This document shows positions 50,188-57,886 of a stretch of 64,000 nt of DNA, piece after piece (positions within the stretch are counted from its first letter, which is position 1; every line of letters begins with the position of its first letter). A program made the position numbers and the translations under genes. The stretch covers positions 248,001 to 312,000 of the forward strand of contig NZ_FODT01000007.1 of the NCBI RefSeq assembly GCF_900110435.1. Direction: 5' to 3'. The notes under the pieces were generated by a model, which made no database searches, was not told the origin of the DNA, and saw only the letters and a list, made by a program, of their open reading frames with translations. Origin of the DNA: Rhodopseudomonas pseudopalustris (lineage in GTDB: Bacteria > Pseudomonadota > Alphaproteobacteria > Rhizobiales > Xanthobacteraceae).

Positions 50188-50289
50188 AAACCGCGACGGT
50201 GGCCTCCGAGAGCCTCAACGCTCTTGCCGGCTTGGGTGTAAGCTGTTCAGGCGCGGCGCCTAGCCTGGAACTGTCCGGCGAGAGAGACC

Positions 50290-50706
50290 ATGCGAATTTA
50301 CGGCCCGAACGGCACCACAACTCCGACTTCCACCGGCAACGCCCGGCGCACGAGTTCGAGCGGCTTTTCGCTGCCGACCAGCGCCGCCCCGCCGGAACCG
50401 GGTCCCCGCGCGGTCAGCGCGCCGCTGGCGCCCACCGGGCTCGAGGCCCTGTTGGCGATGCAGGGTGTCGAGGACGCCACCGAGCGGCGCAAGCGTTCAG
50501 TGGCGCGCGGCCGGACCGCGCTGGACGTGCTCGACGACCTCAAGATCGGCCTGCTGGCCGGCAATTTCGATACCGCCACGGTGGCGCGGTTGCGCGCCGC
50601 GGCGGCGGAACTGAAGGCCTCGTCCGGCGACCCCGGTCTCGACGCGGTGCTGTCCGAGATCGAGTTGCGGGTCGAGGTCGAACTCGCAAAGGCCGGGCAA
50701 TACTGA
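50290..50706 (+). CDS. fliX: Flagellar assembly regulator FliX
   Basis: 138 residues, full length. A variable Ser/Pro-rich start is followed by the helical FliX core (GLEALLAMQGVEDATERRKR, then RGRTALDVLDDLKIGLLAG) ending EIELRVEVELAKAGQY. In Caulobacter FliX couples completion of the early flagellar structure to activation of FlbD at sigma-54 promoters. Its presence, with the sigma-54 sites in this window, argues that the same checkpoint operates here. FlbD itself is not in the window. Confidence 0.93.
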   Translation: MRIYGPNGTTTPTSTGNARRTSSSGFSLPTSAAPPEPGPRAVSAPLAPTGLEALLAMQGVEDATERRKRSVARGRTALDVLDDLKIGLLAGNFDTATVARLRAAAAELKASSGDPGLDAVLSEIELRVEVELAKAGQY

Positions 50707-50854
50707 TCAAGCCACCACCCCGGATCCTGCAGTTCCTGATCTGAAACAAGGTGCGAGCCGTGAAGCGGGCGGCGGACGATATTGTCTGTCACCGACGCGC
50801 GCTATATAAGCTCCCGCGCAGGCGGGTTATATTGCCGCCCAACAAGATCATGGA

Positions 50855-51271
50855 TTGCCCTTGGATAAGTTGAAAAGCTATCGACCCTCCGAGAAAGAGC
50901 CGTTCATGAATGAACGGCAGCGCGAGTATTTTCGCGGTAAGTTGCTGGCCTGGAAGGATGAGATTTTGCGCGAAGCAAAGCTCACGCTCCAGACCCTTCA
51001 GGAAGAGAACGTCAATCATCCCGACCTGGCCGATCGCGCTTCGTCGGAAACCGACCGCGCTATCGAACTTCGTGCGCGCGATCGGCAGCGCAAGCTGATC
51101 TCCAAGATCGACTCGGCATTGCAGCGTATCGACGACAACACCTACGGCTACTGCGAAGAGACCGGAGAGCCGATTTCGCTGAAGCGCCTCGAAGCCCGCC
51201 CGATTGCGACGCTGTCGGTCGAAGCTCAAGAGCGCCACGAGAAGCGTGAGAAGGTTTATCGCGACGAGTAG
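50855..51271 (+). CDS. dksA: DksA-family RNA polymerase-binding factor, single-cysteine type
   Basis: 138 residues. SSETDRAIELRARDRQRKLI and TYGYCEETGEPISLKRLEARP are DksA family. The four zinc cysteines of E. coli DksA are reduced to one: CEET for CxxC, and SVEA for the second CxxC. It therefore probably works without zinc, as described for some alphaproteobacterial DksA proteins. It modulates transcription with ppGpp. No in-frame ATG precedes the conserved N-terminus, so the start is TTG 50855; ATG 50906 would cut 17 conserved residues. It lies between flagellar genes with a strong terminator downstream. Confidence 0.92.
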   Translation: MPLDKLKSYRPSEKEPFMNERQREYFRGKLLAWKDEILREAKLTLQTLQEENVNHPDLADRASSETDRAIELRARDRQRKLISKIDSALQRIDDNTYGYCEETGEPISLKRLEARPIATLSVEAQERHEKREKVYRDE

Positions 51272-51309
51272 TACGAAGCTTCGCTTCGCTGCCTCGGTCG
51301 TCCAAGATC

Positions 51310-51340
51310 AGAAGCGGGCCTTGCGCCCGCTTCTTTTTTG
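51310..51340 (+). terminator. Rho-independent terminator of dksA
   Basis: The stem GAAGCGGGC/GCCCGCTTC (51311-51319 with 51324-51333) is followed by TTTTTT, about 40 bp after the stop. Confidence 0.92.
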
Positions 51341-51390
51341 TCTGCCGTTGCGAAGCGTGACGTCCTGCCGCCGGCGCGCCAGCGACGGGA

Positions 51391-51657
51391 TCAATACCGA
51401 CGCTGGTGATGATGCGACCGTGGCTGCGATTGCGGCTCCTGTTGGGCACGGAACGCGAACACCGGGTTGATGTCGCAATAGGCCCTGGTCCCGGACGCGG
51501 TTGTCACGCACTGCTGATAGGAATCGAACTGGCAATTGCCGGGATAGCCCCATTCGCCGCCCTGCAGGCAATAGGGGAAGTCGCGGGCTTGGGCGGGCGC
51601 TGCCGCCAAACTGACAACGGTGGCGGCCGCAAACAGGACGGCGCTGGTTCTGGTCAT
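51391..51657 (-). CDS. Small secreted DUF3551 protein
   Basis: 88 residues with a signal peptide (MTRTSAVLFAAATVVSLAAA, cut near AQARD). The mature part has the DUF3551 pattern YCLQGG...NCQFDSYQQCVTTASG...CDINP, with four conserved Cys likely forming two disulfides. The family is abundant in Bradyrhizobium and Rhodopseudomonas; its function is unknown. A His/Gln/Arg-rich tail ends the protein. Start at 51657; the frame can extend four codons to another ATG. Confidence 0.87.
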   Translation of the reverse strand: MTRTSAVLFAAATVVSLAAAPAQARDFPYCLQGGEWGYPGNCQFDSYQQCVTTASGTRAYCDINPVFAFRAQQEPQSQPRSHHHQRRY

Positions 51658-51843
51658 GCGGCTCTCCATTTATCGAAGCTGTCGACGCGGCGTCGGTGAA
51701 TGCACGGCGGAACTTAATGTGCCTGGGGCACGATGCAACGGCGAGCGCGCGGAATGTTCCATGCGCCGGATCACTTTGCCGCGGTGGGCTGGCGCGAGGA
51801 CCGAGTCATGATCGGGTCACCTGAAAGGCACTCGGAAAGGGCC

Positions 51844-51880
51844 GCGGCCTCCATCCGGGGGAGAGCCGGAGGAGGCCGCG
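51844..51880. terminator. Strong hairpin between flgH and the DUF3551 gene
   Basis: CGCGGCCTCC (51844-51853) pairs perfectly with GGAGGCCGCG (51871-51880). It lies 65 bp beyond the flgH stop on the minus strand, so it may terminate the flgF-flgG-flgA-flgH transcript, although only a short T-run follows. Confidence 0.6.
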
Positions 51881-51944
51881 CTGGTACACCTGACCGCGCC
51901 TAGGTTCGCGATCCGGTGTGGGAGCTCGAGAATTCGGAGGCGGG

Positions 51945-52703
51945 TCAGAACGGCAGCAGCACGTCCATCACCTGCTGGCCGTAGCGCGGTTGCTGCACGT
52001 CGGTGATCTGGCCGCGGCCGCCATAGGCGATGCGGGCCTGCGCGATCTTGCTGCTATCGATGGTGTTGTCGCTCTGGATGTCCTCCGGGCGCACGATGCC
52101 GGCGACGATCAGTTCGCGAACTTCGAAATTGACGCGGATCTCCTGCTTGCCTTCGACCACCAGATTGCCGTTCGGCAGCACCTGCGTCACGACCGCGGCG
52201 ACGCTGGTCTGCAACGCTTCCTGGCGCTGCACCGATCCCTTGCCGTCGGCCGTCGACGTCGAGTCGGTGGAGAGCAGCCGGCCTGGCAGCACCTGCGCGG
52301 CGTTGCCGGTCAGAAGTTTGCTGCCGGCGAAATCGGTGATGCCGGAATCTTCCGAACTGGAGCGGCTGCGCTGAGTCTGGTTGGCGATGTTGGCCTTGTC
52401 GGTGAAATTCACCGTCACCGTCATGATGTCGCCGACCTTGGCGGCGCGCTGATCGCGGAAGAACGCCCGCGAACCGTTCCGCCACAGCGAGTTGGCGTTG
52501 TAGGACGCGACCTCCGGCTTCGGCATCGGCATCTGCACCGGCTTGTAGCCCGGCTGCGTCGTCGGATTCTCGATCGCGCTCAGCGCCGGCCTTTCACCGA
52601 TCGAGGCGAGCCGGTCGATCGACGAACAACCGCCGGCGAGACCGCCCGTCGCGAGCAGCGCGGTGATCAGGACGATGCGGTTGGTTGGTATTGACTTGAA
52701 CAT
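51945..52703 (-). CDS. flgH: Flagellar L-ring lipoprotein FlgH
   Basis: 252 residues. The lipobox LAGGC near residues 22-26 marks lipid attachment for the outer-membrane ring. SLWRNGSRAFFRDQRAAKVG and DIMTVTVNFTDKANIANQT are FlgH signatures, and GGRGQITDVQQPRYGQQVMD is its conserved end. It forms the outer-membrane bushing of the flagellar rod. It is last in flgF-flgG-flgA-flgH, five bases after flgA. Confidence 0.96.
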   Translation of the reverse strand: MFKSIPTNRIVLITALLATGGLAGGCSSIDRLASIGERPALSAIENPTTQPGYKPVQMPMPKPEVASYNANSLWRNGSRAFFRDQRAAKVGDIMTVTVNFTDKANIANQTQRSRSSSEDSGITDFAGSKLLTGNAAQVLPGRLLSTDSTSTADGKGSVQRQEALQTSVAAVVTQVLPNGNLVVEGKQEIRVNFEVRELIVAGIVRPEDIQSDNTIDSSKIAQARIAYGGRGQITDVQQPRYGQQVMDVLLPF

Positions 52704-52708
52704 GAAAC

Positions 52709-53809
52709 TTACTCGGTTCGGGCGGCGGCGGGGGCGACCGGGACGGCTGGGGCGATGGCGGTGTCGGCGGGAGCGCTCGGCGCCGTGGCGGGCTGCGCGC
52801 TGGCGAGAATGCGCGGCACGGCGACCGTCACCATGACCTGGCCGCGGCCGACCACGGTCGCGGACACGGTGCGCTTGGATTGCAGGTTGAGTACGTTCAC
52901 CACGTCGCCCTCGGTGCCGGTCTCCAGCGCCTTGCCGCGCGACGTCAGGTAGATGCCGGCGGCCTGATAGATCAGCGTCACGCCCTGATCGCGGGTCACC
53001 AGATCGGGCTTGGCGAGATCGGTGCTACGCACGATCTGGCCGCTGCGCAGCGCGCGCCGCGCCTGCATGCCGATCACGGCGTCGCGTGCGATTGCATCGG
53101 AGGCGACCTCGGCCTTGGGCCGCCGCTCGATCGCGACGTCGGAGATCTTGATCACCTCGTTGCGTTCAACCGGCCGGGTCAGCACCACCGTAGCCAAGGT
53201 CTCGACCGCCGTGCCGGTGACGCGCAGCCGCACCGGTACGTTGCCGGCGGCGCCCGTGATCTCGAAGCTGATGTCGAACCGGCCGCTGCGTCGATCGAAC
53301 CGCTCGGCGACGAGCTGCAGCGCGCCACTGTAGCTCGAAGGCAGGGTCTGGCTTTCGATCTCGCGGTCCCAGCTCAACGTGACGTCCTCGGCTTCGCCGA
53401 AACCGTGGCGGCGCTGCAGCGTTTCGATCACCTGCATCTGGATGTGCTTCGCCGGCAGGCTGCGGGCGAGGCGGGTCACGGTGACTTCGCGGATGTCGCG
53501 GGTGTCGACGCCAATCACCTGATGGGCACGCAGCGCGGCGATCACCGATGCGGTCGGCAGTGCGCCGGTGGTGCCGAGGTCGGGCGCACGATAGATCGCG
53601 ATCCGCGCCGCGCCGCCGGCGTTGTCGATGACGTCGCCGATCCGCACCAGCTCGTCGGTCACCTCGACATGGGAGCGCAGCACCGGCGTGCGCAGCACCT
53701 CCTCGATCCGTGGGTCGAGGCCGGGCGCGGCGGCTGGCGGCGTCGACTCCGCCGCGGCTGCGGTGAGCGGCGCTGCGAGCAGCGTGGTGATCAGGAGTGA
53801 GCGGATCAT
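52709..53809 (-). CDS. flgA: Flagellar P-ring assembly chaperone FlgA
   Basis: 366 residues, longer than the ~220-residue enteric FlgA. A signal peptide (MIRSLLITTLLAAPLTAAAA) is followed by an N-terminal extension with VRIGDVIDNAG. The C-terminal SAF-type domain carries RPVERNEVIKISDVAIE and GMQARRALRSGQIVRSTDL. LILD-type LIYQAAGIYLTSRGKAL completes the family core. An Ala/Pro tail of ~30 residues follows. It escorts FlgI in the periplasm. It lies 13 bp after flgG. Confidence 0.92.
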   Translation of the reverse strand: MIRSLLITTLLAAPLTAAAAESTPPAAAPGLDPRIEEVLRTPVLRSHVEVTDELVRIGDVIDNAGGAARIAIYRAPDLGTTGALPTASVIAALRAHQVIGVDTRDIREVTVTRLARSLPAKHIQMQVIETLQRRHGFGEAEDVTLSWDREIESQTLPSSYSGALQLVAERFDRRSGRFDISFEITGAAGNVPVRLRVTGTAVETLATVVLTRPVERNEVIKISDVAIERRPKAEVASDAIARDAVIGMQARRALRSGQIVRSTDLAKPDLVTRDQGVTLIYQAAGIYLTSRGKALETGTEGDVVNVLNLQSKRTVSATVVGRGQVMVTVAVPRILASAQPATAPSAPADTAIAPAVPVAPAAARTE

Positions 53810-53822
53810 CTGTCGGATCCCG

Positions 53823-54611
53823 TCAGCGGAACATGTTGGAAGTGGATTGCAGCATCTGGTCGGCGGCGCTGACGACCTTGGCGTTCATCTCGTAGGCGCG
53901 CTGCGCGGCGATCAGGTCGGAGATTTCGTTGACGACTTCGACGTTGGCCTGTTCGAGCGCCTTCTGCTGCATGTCGCCGAAGCCGTCGGTATTGGCGGTG
54001 CCGTCCTGCGGCGGACCGGAGGCCGGCGTCTCGGTGAACAGATTGTCTCCGATCGGCAGCAGGCCGGTCTTGTTGATGAAGCGGGTAAGGCCGATCTGGC
54101 CGAGCAGCACCGGCGTGGTGGAGCCGGGGACGTTCACCGTCACCTGACCCTGGGCGTTGATGGTGATACCCGAGGCGCCCGACGGGATCGTGATGGTCGG
54201 CTGCACCGGGTTGCCGTTCGAGGTGACGATGCGGCCGGTGTTGTCGGTGGTGAACGAGCCGTCGCGCGAATAGGTGAAGGTGCCGTCGGGCATCTGGATC
54301 TTGAAGAAGCCCTCGCCCCGGATCGCGATGTCGAGATCGTTGCCGGTGGGCGAGATCGTGCCCTGGCCCATCATCCGCGGGGTGCCGACGGTCTTGACGC
54401 CGCCGCCGATGTCGACGCCGACCGGGAGGATCGTGCCCTGGTCGGAGGCCTGCGCGCCGACCCGCCGGACGTGATCGTAGATCAGGTCCTGAAACGCCGC
54501 GGTCTGCTTCTTGTAGCCCGTGGTCCGCATGTTGGCGATATTGTTGGAGATCACCTGGACGTTGAGCTCCTGGGCGGCCATGCCGGTCGCCGCGGTGTAG
54601 AGTGCGCGCAT
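53823..54611 (-). CDS. flgG: Flagellar distal rod protein FlgG
   Basis: 262 residues, standard length. MRALYTAATGMAAQELNVQV with NNIANMRTTGYKKQ starts the protein, IRGEGFFKIQMPDG lies in the middle and NVEVVNEISDLIAAQRAYEM at the end. It forms the distal rod across the periplasm. It is second in the operon, 11 bp after flgF. Confidence 0.97.
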   Translation of the reverse strand: MRALYTAATGMAAQELNVQVISNNIANMRTTGYKKQTAAFQDLIYDHVRRVGAQASDQGTILPVGVDIGGGVKTVGTPRMMGQGTISPTGNDLDIAIRGEGFFKIQMPDGTFTYSRDGSFTTDNTGRIVTSNGNPVQPTITIPSGASGITINAQGQVTVNVPGSTTPVLLGQIGLTRFINKTGLLPIGDNLFTETPASGPPQDGTANTDGFGDMQQKALEQANVEVVNEISDLIAAQRAYEMNAKVVSAADQMLQSTSNMFR

Positions 54612-54622
54612 CGTCGGTCTCC

Positions 54623-55384
54623 TTACGCCGGAACGTCGGCAAGCCGCTCGATTGCGGCCTTCTGCAGATCACTCTCCTGCTGCAGCAGCGCGGAGACGGA
54701 CTGGTAGGAGCGGGTGACTTCGATCATCCGCGTCATTTCGAGCACCGAATTGACGTTCGACTTCTCGACGTAGCCCTGGCGAACGATCGCTTTGGGATCT
54801 GGCGCCCCGCGATCGGAGGTCGCGGCGAACAGGTTGCCGCCCTGCTTCTCCAAGCTTTGCGGCCGGGCGAACGACACCATCCGCAGCTTGCCGCGCAGCG
54901 AGTCGATCGTGGCGACGCCTTCCAGCACGCTGACATTGCCGTCCGACGAGATGTTGATCGACTTGTCGGTCGGTTGAAACACGATCGGGCCGGAATTGCC
55001 GAGCACCGGATAGCCGGACGCGTTGACGAGCTGACCCTGCGGATTGATCGACAGCTTGCCGTCGCGGGTGTAGCGCTCGCCCTGCGGCGTCTGCACCACG
55101 AGGAAGGCCGAGCCGTCGATCGCGACGTCGAGCGGGTTCTTGGTCTCCTCCATCGGGCCGGAGGCGAAGTCGTGATACGCGGCGCGGTCCTGCACGAAGC
55201 TGACCCGGCGGTCCTGCGCCTGGAAATTGTCTTCATGTGCCCCGGTGTTCAGGAATTCCTGGAACACGGAGCGCTCGGCCTTGAAGCCGTTGGTGTTGAT
55301 GTTCGCCAGATTGTTCGCGACGACATCCATCTGCCGTTCGAGCACGACCTGCCGCGACAAGCCGACCAGAAGCGTATTCTGCAT
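54623..55384 (-). CDS. flgF: Flagellar proximal rod protein FlgF
   Basis: 253 residues. MQNTLLVGLSRQVVLERQMD and NNLANINTNGFKAER form the D0 region and IDGSAFLVVQTPQGERYTRD the FlgF/G core. The sequence is closer to FlgF than FlgG in its N-terminal helix and length. It is first gene of flgF-flgG-flgA-flgH, divergent from fliL-fliM, with a sigma-54 site ~100 bp upstream. Confidence 0.95.
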   Translation of the reverse strand: MQNTLLVGLSRQVVLERQMDVVANNLANINTNGFKAERSVFQEFLNTGAHEDNFQAQDRRVSFVQDRAAYHDFASGPMEETKNPLDVAIDGSAFLVVQTPQGERYTRDGKLSINPQGQLVNASGYPVLGNSGPIVFQPTDKSINISSDGNVSVLEGVATIDSLRGKLRMVSFARPQSLEKQGGNLFAATSDRGAPDPKAIVRQGYVEKSNVNSVLEMTRMIEVTRSYQSVSALLQQESDLQKAAIERLADVPA

Positions 55385-55484
55385 CGGTGGTTCTCCCTTT
55401 AAGGACCCGCGCCCGGTCCTCCCAGACCTCTCGCGGATCGCCGTGAACCACGCTCTCCCAAGCAGTGGTTCGCCAATCTGTCTT

Positions 55485-55500
55485 GCGAACCTCGTGCCAA
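55485..55500 (-). promoter_or_regulatory. Sigma-54 (-24/-12) promoter of flgF-flgG-flgA-flgH
   Basis: On the minus strand TTGGCACGAGGTTCGC keeps TTGGCAC exactly and GC at ten-base spacing; only one base departs from the TTGC half (TCGC). It lies about 100 bp upstream of the flgF start. Confidence 0.75.
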
Positions 55501-55581
55501 TTGCGAAAGACGATATATTTCAATCTGTTGATTGTTTTTGAAGGGGGCGGGGAGGTCGGCAATAAGGACTTGTTGACCATG

Positions 55582-55592
55582 TTGCCCGGCAA
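55582..55592. promoter_or_regulatory. Palindrome TTGCCCGGCAA
   Basis: TTGCC and GGCAA abut with one central base, about 85 bp upstream of the flgF sigma-54 site. It uses the same half-sites as the flgE and flgI regions in the opposite orientation. Confidence 0.4.
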
Positions 55593-55627
55593 AATCTTCC
55601 TAGTTGGCGCGGTCTGGAAAGGTTCCG

Positions 55628-55635
55628 TTAACCAT
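55628..55635. promoter_or_regulatory. CtrA-type half-site TTAACCAT
   Basis: An exact octamer about 110 bp upstream of fliL. The fliLM operon is CtrA-activated in Caulobacter. Confidence 0.55.
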
Positions 55636-55745
55636 TGCTGCCCTAGCGTCGCCAGATCAGAGCCTCGGGCGCTGGCGGCTTTCGTTTCGCGTAATGGTTC
55701 GCCTTCGCGGCACGGCGGCTCTTCTCGCAACGCGGATTTGCGCCG

Positions 55746-56246
55746 ATGGCGGACTCAGAGAAACCAGAAGAAGGCGCCGAAGCCGCAGAAGGCGCGGCGC
55801 CGAAGAGCAAGAAAAAGCTCATCATCATCGCCGCTGCAGCGCTGCTGCTGATCGGCGGCGGCGGCGGCGCGTGGTTCTTCCTGTTCGCGGGACATAAAGA
55901 CGACAAGCACCATGCCGAGGCCGCCGAGAAGGTGAAGCCGCCGTCTTTCATCGAAGTGCCGGAGATCATGGTCAACCTGGCCGGTTCGCCGGGCGAACGG
56001 GTGCAGTATCTCAAGGCCAAGATCGTGCTCGAAGTGAAGGATGAGAAGCTGGTCGAGCAGATCAAGCCGACGATGCCGCGCATCACCGATCTGTTCCAGA
56101 CCTATCTGCGCGAACTGCGCTCGGGCGACCTCAACGGTTCGGTCGGGATGTTCCGGATGAAGGAAGAGCTCACCCGCCGGGTCAACGTGGCGATCGCACC
56201 GGCGCAGGTCAGCGCCTTGCTGTTCAAGGAAGTACTGGTGCAGTGA
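55746..56246 (+). CDS. fliL: Flagellar basal-body-associated protein FliL
   Basis: 166 residues. A Lys/Glu/Ala-rich cytoplasmic start is followed by one membrane helix (KKLIIIAAAALLLIGGGGGA, about 24-46). The periplasmic domain contains VPEIMVNLAG and MKEELTRRVN, the FliL core. It associates with the stator and supports torque. It is first in fliL-fliM-DUF6468-motE, six bases before fliM. Confidence 0.95.
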   Translation: MADSEKPEEGAEAAEGAAPKSKKKLIIIAAAALLLIGGGGGAWFFLFAGHKDDKHHAEAAEKVKPPSFIEVPEIMVNLAGSPGERVQYLKAKIVLEVKDEKLVEQIKPTMPRITDLFQTYLRELRSGDLNGSVGMFRMKEELTRRVNVAIAPAQVSALLFKEVLVQ

Positions 56247-56252
56247 ACTGAC

Positions 56253-57455
56253 ATGGCTGGCCAGGAACAACTCGATCAAGACGCCATAGCTGCCCAATGG
56301 GAAGCGTCGATGGCCTCGGAGGACCCCGAGGCCGCAGCGAAGGCGGCTGAGGAGAACGAACTCACCGGGACGATGGCGGAGCAATGGGCCGCCATGGTCG
56401 AGGACGGCGGCCGCGATCTCGGCGCCGGCAAGAACAGCGGCGAGCGCGTGCTGTCGCAGGAGGAGATCGACAATCTCCTCGGCTTCAGCGTCGGCGAGGT
56501 GCATCTCGACGAGAACTCCGGCATTCGCGCGATCATCGACTCGGCGATGGTCTCCTACGAGCGTCTGCCGATGCTCGAAATCGTTTTCGACCGCCTGGTG
56601 CGATTGATGACGACGTCGTTGCGCAATTTCACCTCCGACAACGTCGAGGTTTCGCTCGACCGCATCACCTCGGTGCGGTTCGGCGACTACATGAATTCGA
56701 TTCCGCTGCCCGCGGTGCTGTGCGTGTTCAAGGCCGAGGAGTGGCAGAATTTCGGGCTCGCCACCGTCGATTCCAGCCTGATCTATTCGATGATCGACGT
56801 GCTGCTCGGCGGCCGCCGCGGCCAGGCCGCGCTTCGGATCGAAGGCCGGCCCTACACCACGATCGAGACCAATCTGGTGAAGCGGCTGCTGCAGGTCGTG
56901 CTCGCCGACGCCGAGCAGGCGTTCCGGCCGCTGTCGCCGGTGGCGTTCTCGATCGACCGGCTCGAAACCAATCCGCGCTTTGCCGCGATCAGCCGTCCCG
57001 CCAACGCCGCGATCCTGGTGCGCCTGCACATCGACATGGAAGACCGCGGCGGCAACATCGAATTGCTGCTGCCCTACGCCACGATCGAACCGATCCGCGG
57101 CGTGCTGATGCAGATGTTCATGGGCGAGAAGTTCGGCCGTGATCAGGTCTGGGAGGGCCACCTCGCCACCGAGGTCGTGCAGGCCGAGATTTCGGTCGAC
57201 GCGGTGCTGTACGAGGCCGAGGTTCCTCTGAAGCAATTGATGGCGCTGCAGGTCGGCGACACGCTACCGCTGGACCTGCGGGCCGATGCGCTGGTGGCCG
57301 TCCGCTGCGGCAGCGTCACATTGACGGAAGGCCGAATGGGCCGGGTCGGCGACCGCGTCGCCATTCGGGTCACCAAGCCGTTACGCAGGCCGGTCACGAC
57401 CTACGCGATGTTCGAGCGGACCGATGAGCAGAGCAAAATGATGGAGGCACAATGA
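56253..57455 (+). CDS. fliM: Flagellar motor switch protein FliM
   Basis: 400 residues. The CheY-P-binding motif LSQEEIDNLLGF starts near residue 67, not at the N-terminus as in enterics. The middle domain has LVRLMTTSLRNFTSDNVEV and the stator-facing GGR region (IDVLLGGRRGQ). The C-terminal SpoA-like domain ends ITKPLRRPVTTY. The 66-residue N-terminal extension contains two similar Trp motifs (AAQWEASMA and AEQWAAMVE). It forms the C-ring under the MS ring. It overlaps the next gene by four bases (ATGA). Confidence 0.96.
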   Translation: MAGQEQLDQDAIAAQWEASMASEDPEAAAKAAEENELTGTMAEQWAAMVEDGGRDLGAGKNSGERVLSQEEIDNLLGFSVGEVHLDENSGIRAIIDSAMVSYERLPMLEIVFDRLVRLMTTSLRNFTSDNVEVSLDRITSVRFGDYMNSIPLPAVLCVFKAEEWQNFGLATVDSSLIYSMIDVLLGGRRGQAALRIEGRPYTTIETNLVKRLLQVVLADAEQAFRPLSPVAFSIDRLETNPRFAAISRPANAAILVRLHIDMEDRGGNIELLLPYATIEPIRGVLMQMFMGEKFGRDQVWEGHLATEVVQAEISVDAVLYEAEVPLKQLMALQVGDTLPLDLRADALVAVRCGSVTLTEGRMGRVGDRVAIRVTKPLRRPVTTYAMFERTDEQSKMMEAQ

Positions 57456-57886
57456 GCCACACCTTCGCACTCGTTATCGAAAGTCTGGTCGCCGTCCTGT
57501 TGATGCTGACCATCGGCTATTGCTGGCTCCTCAACAAGCGGCTGCTGCGGCTCAAGGCCGACGAGCAATCGCTCAAGGCGACGATCGGCGAACTGATCAC
57601 CGTGACCGAGATCGCCGAGCGCGCGATCGGCGGGCTCAAGCTGACGGTGCGCGAAGTCAACGACAATCTCGGCCGCGACATCGCCTCGGCGACGGCGCTG
57701 TCCGATCATCTGAGGAAGCAGCTCGCCGAAGGCGACAACGTGCTGCGCCGGCTGTCGAAGATCGTCGCGGCGGCGCGGCCGTCCTCGGAGCAGACCGACG
57801 AGCCGGTGTTGTCGGCGGCGCGCGCCAACGCCGCGGCGGCGGAGGCGTTCGCCGAGCGGCGACGGCATAGCGGCCTGGCTGCATGA
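57452..57886 (+). CDS. DUF6468-type membrane protein of the fliM operon
   Basis: 144 residues. One N-terminal membrane helix (IESLVAVLLMLTIGYCWLL, about 9-27) is followed by a coiled-coil (RLLRLKADEQSLKATIGELI) and an Ala-rich tail. Proteins of this type sit after fliM in many alphaproteobacteria and are annotated DUF6468; function is unknown but a motor link is likely from its position. It overlaps fliM and motE by four bases each, so translation of the three is coupled. Confidence 0.8.
   Translation: MSHTFALVIESLVAVLLMLTIGYCWLLNKRLLRLKADEQSLKATIGELITVTEIAERAIGGLKLTVREVNDNLGRDIASATALSDHLRKQLAEGDNVLRRLSKIVAAARPSSEQTDEPVLSAARANAAAAEAFAERRRHSGLAA

Larger units (their letters stand above)
49980..50289. 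promoter_or_regulatory. 310-bp divergent fliX / flgI control region
   Basis: No gene. It holds a sigma-54-like promoter reading toward flgI, a CGGCAA palindrome and a TTAACCAT octamer on the fliX side. CtrA control of fliX and FlbD/sigma-54 control of flgI would match Caulobacter. Confidence 0.55.
55385..55745. promoter_or_regulatory. 361-bp divergent flgF / fliL control region
   Basis: No gene. It contains a sigma-54 site toward flgF, a TTGCCCGGCAA palindrome about 85 bp behind it, and a TTAACCAT octamer on the fliL side. The two transcripts may therefore answer to different regulators: CtrA for fliL-fliM and FlbD/sigma-54 for flgF. Confidence 0.6.
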
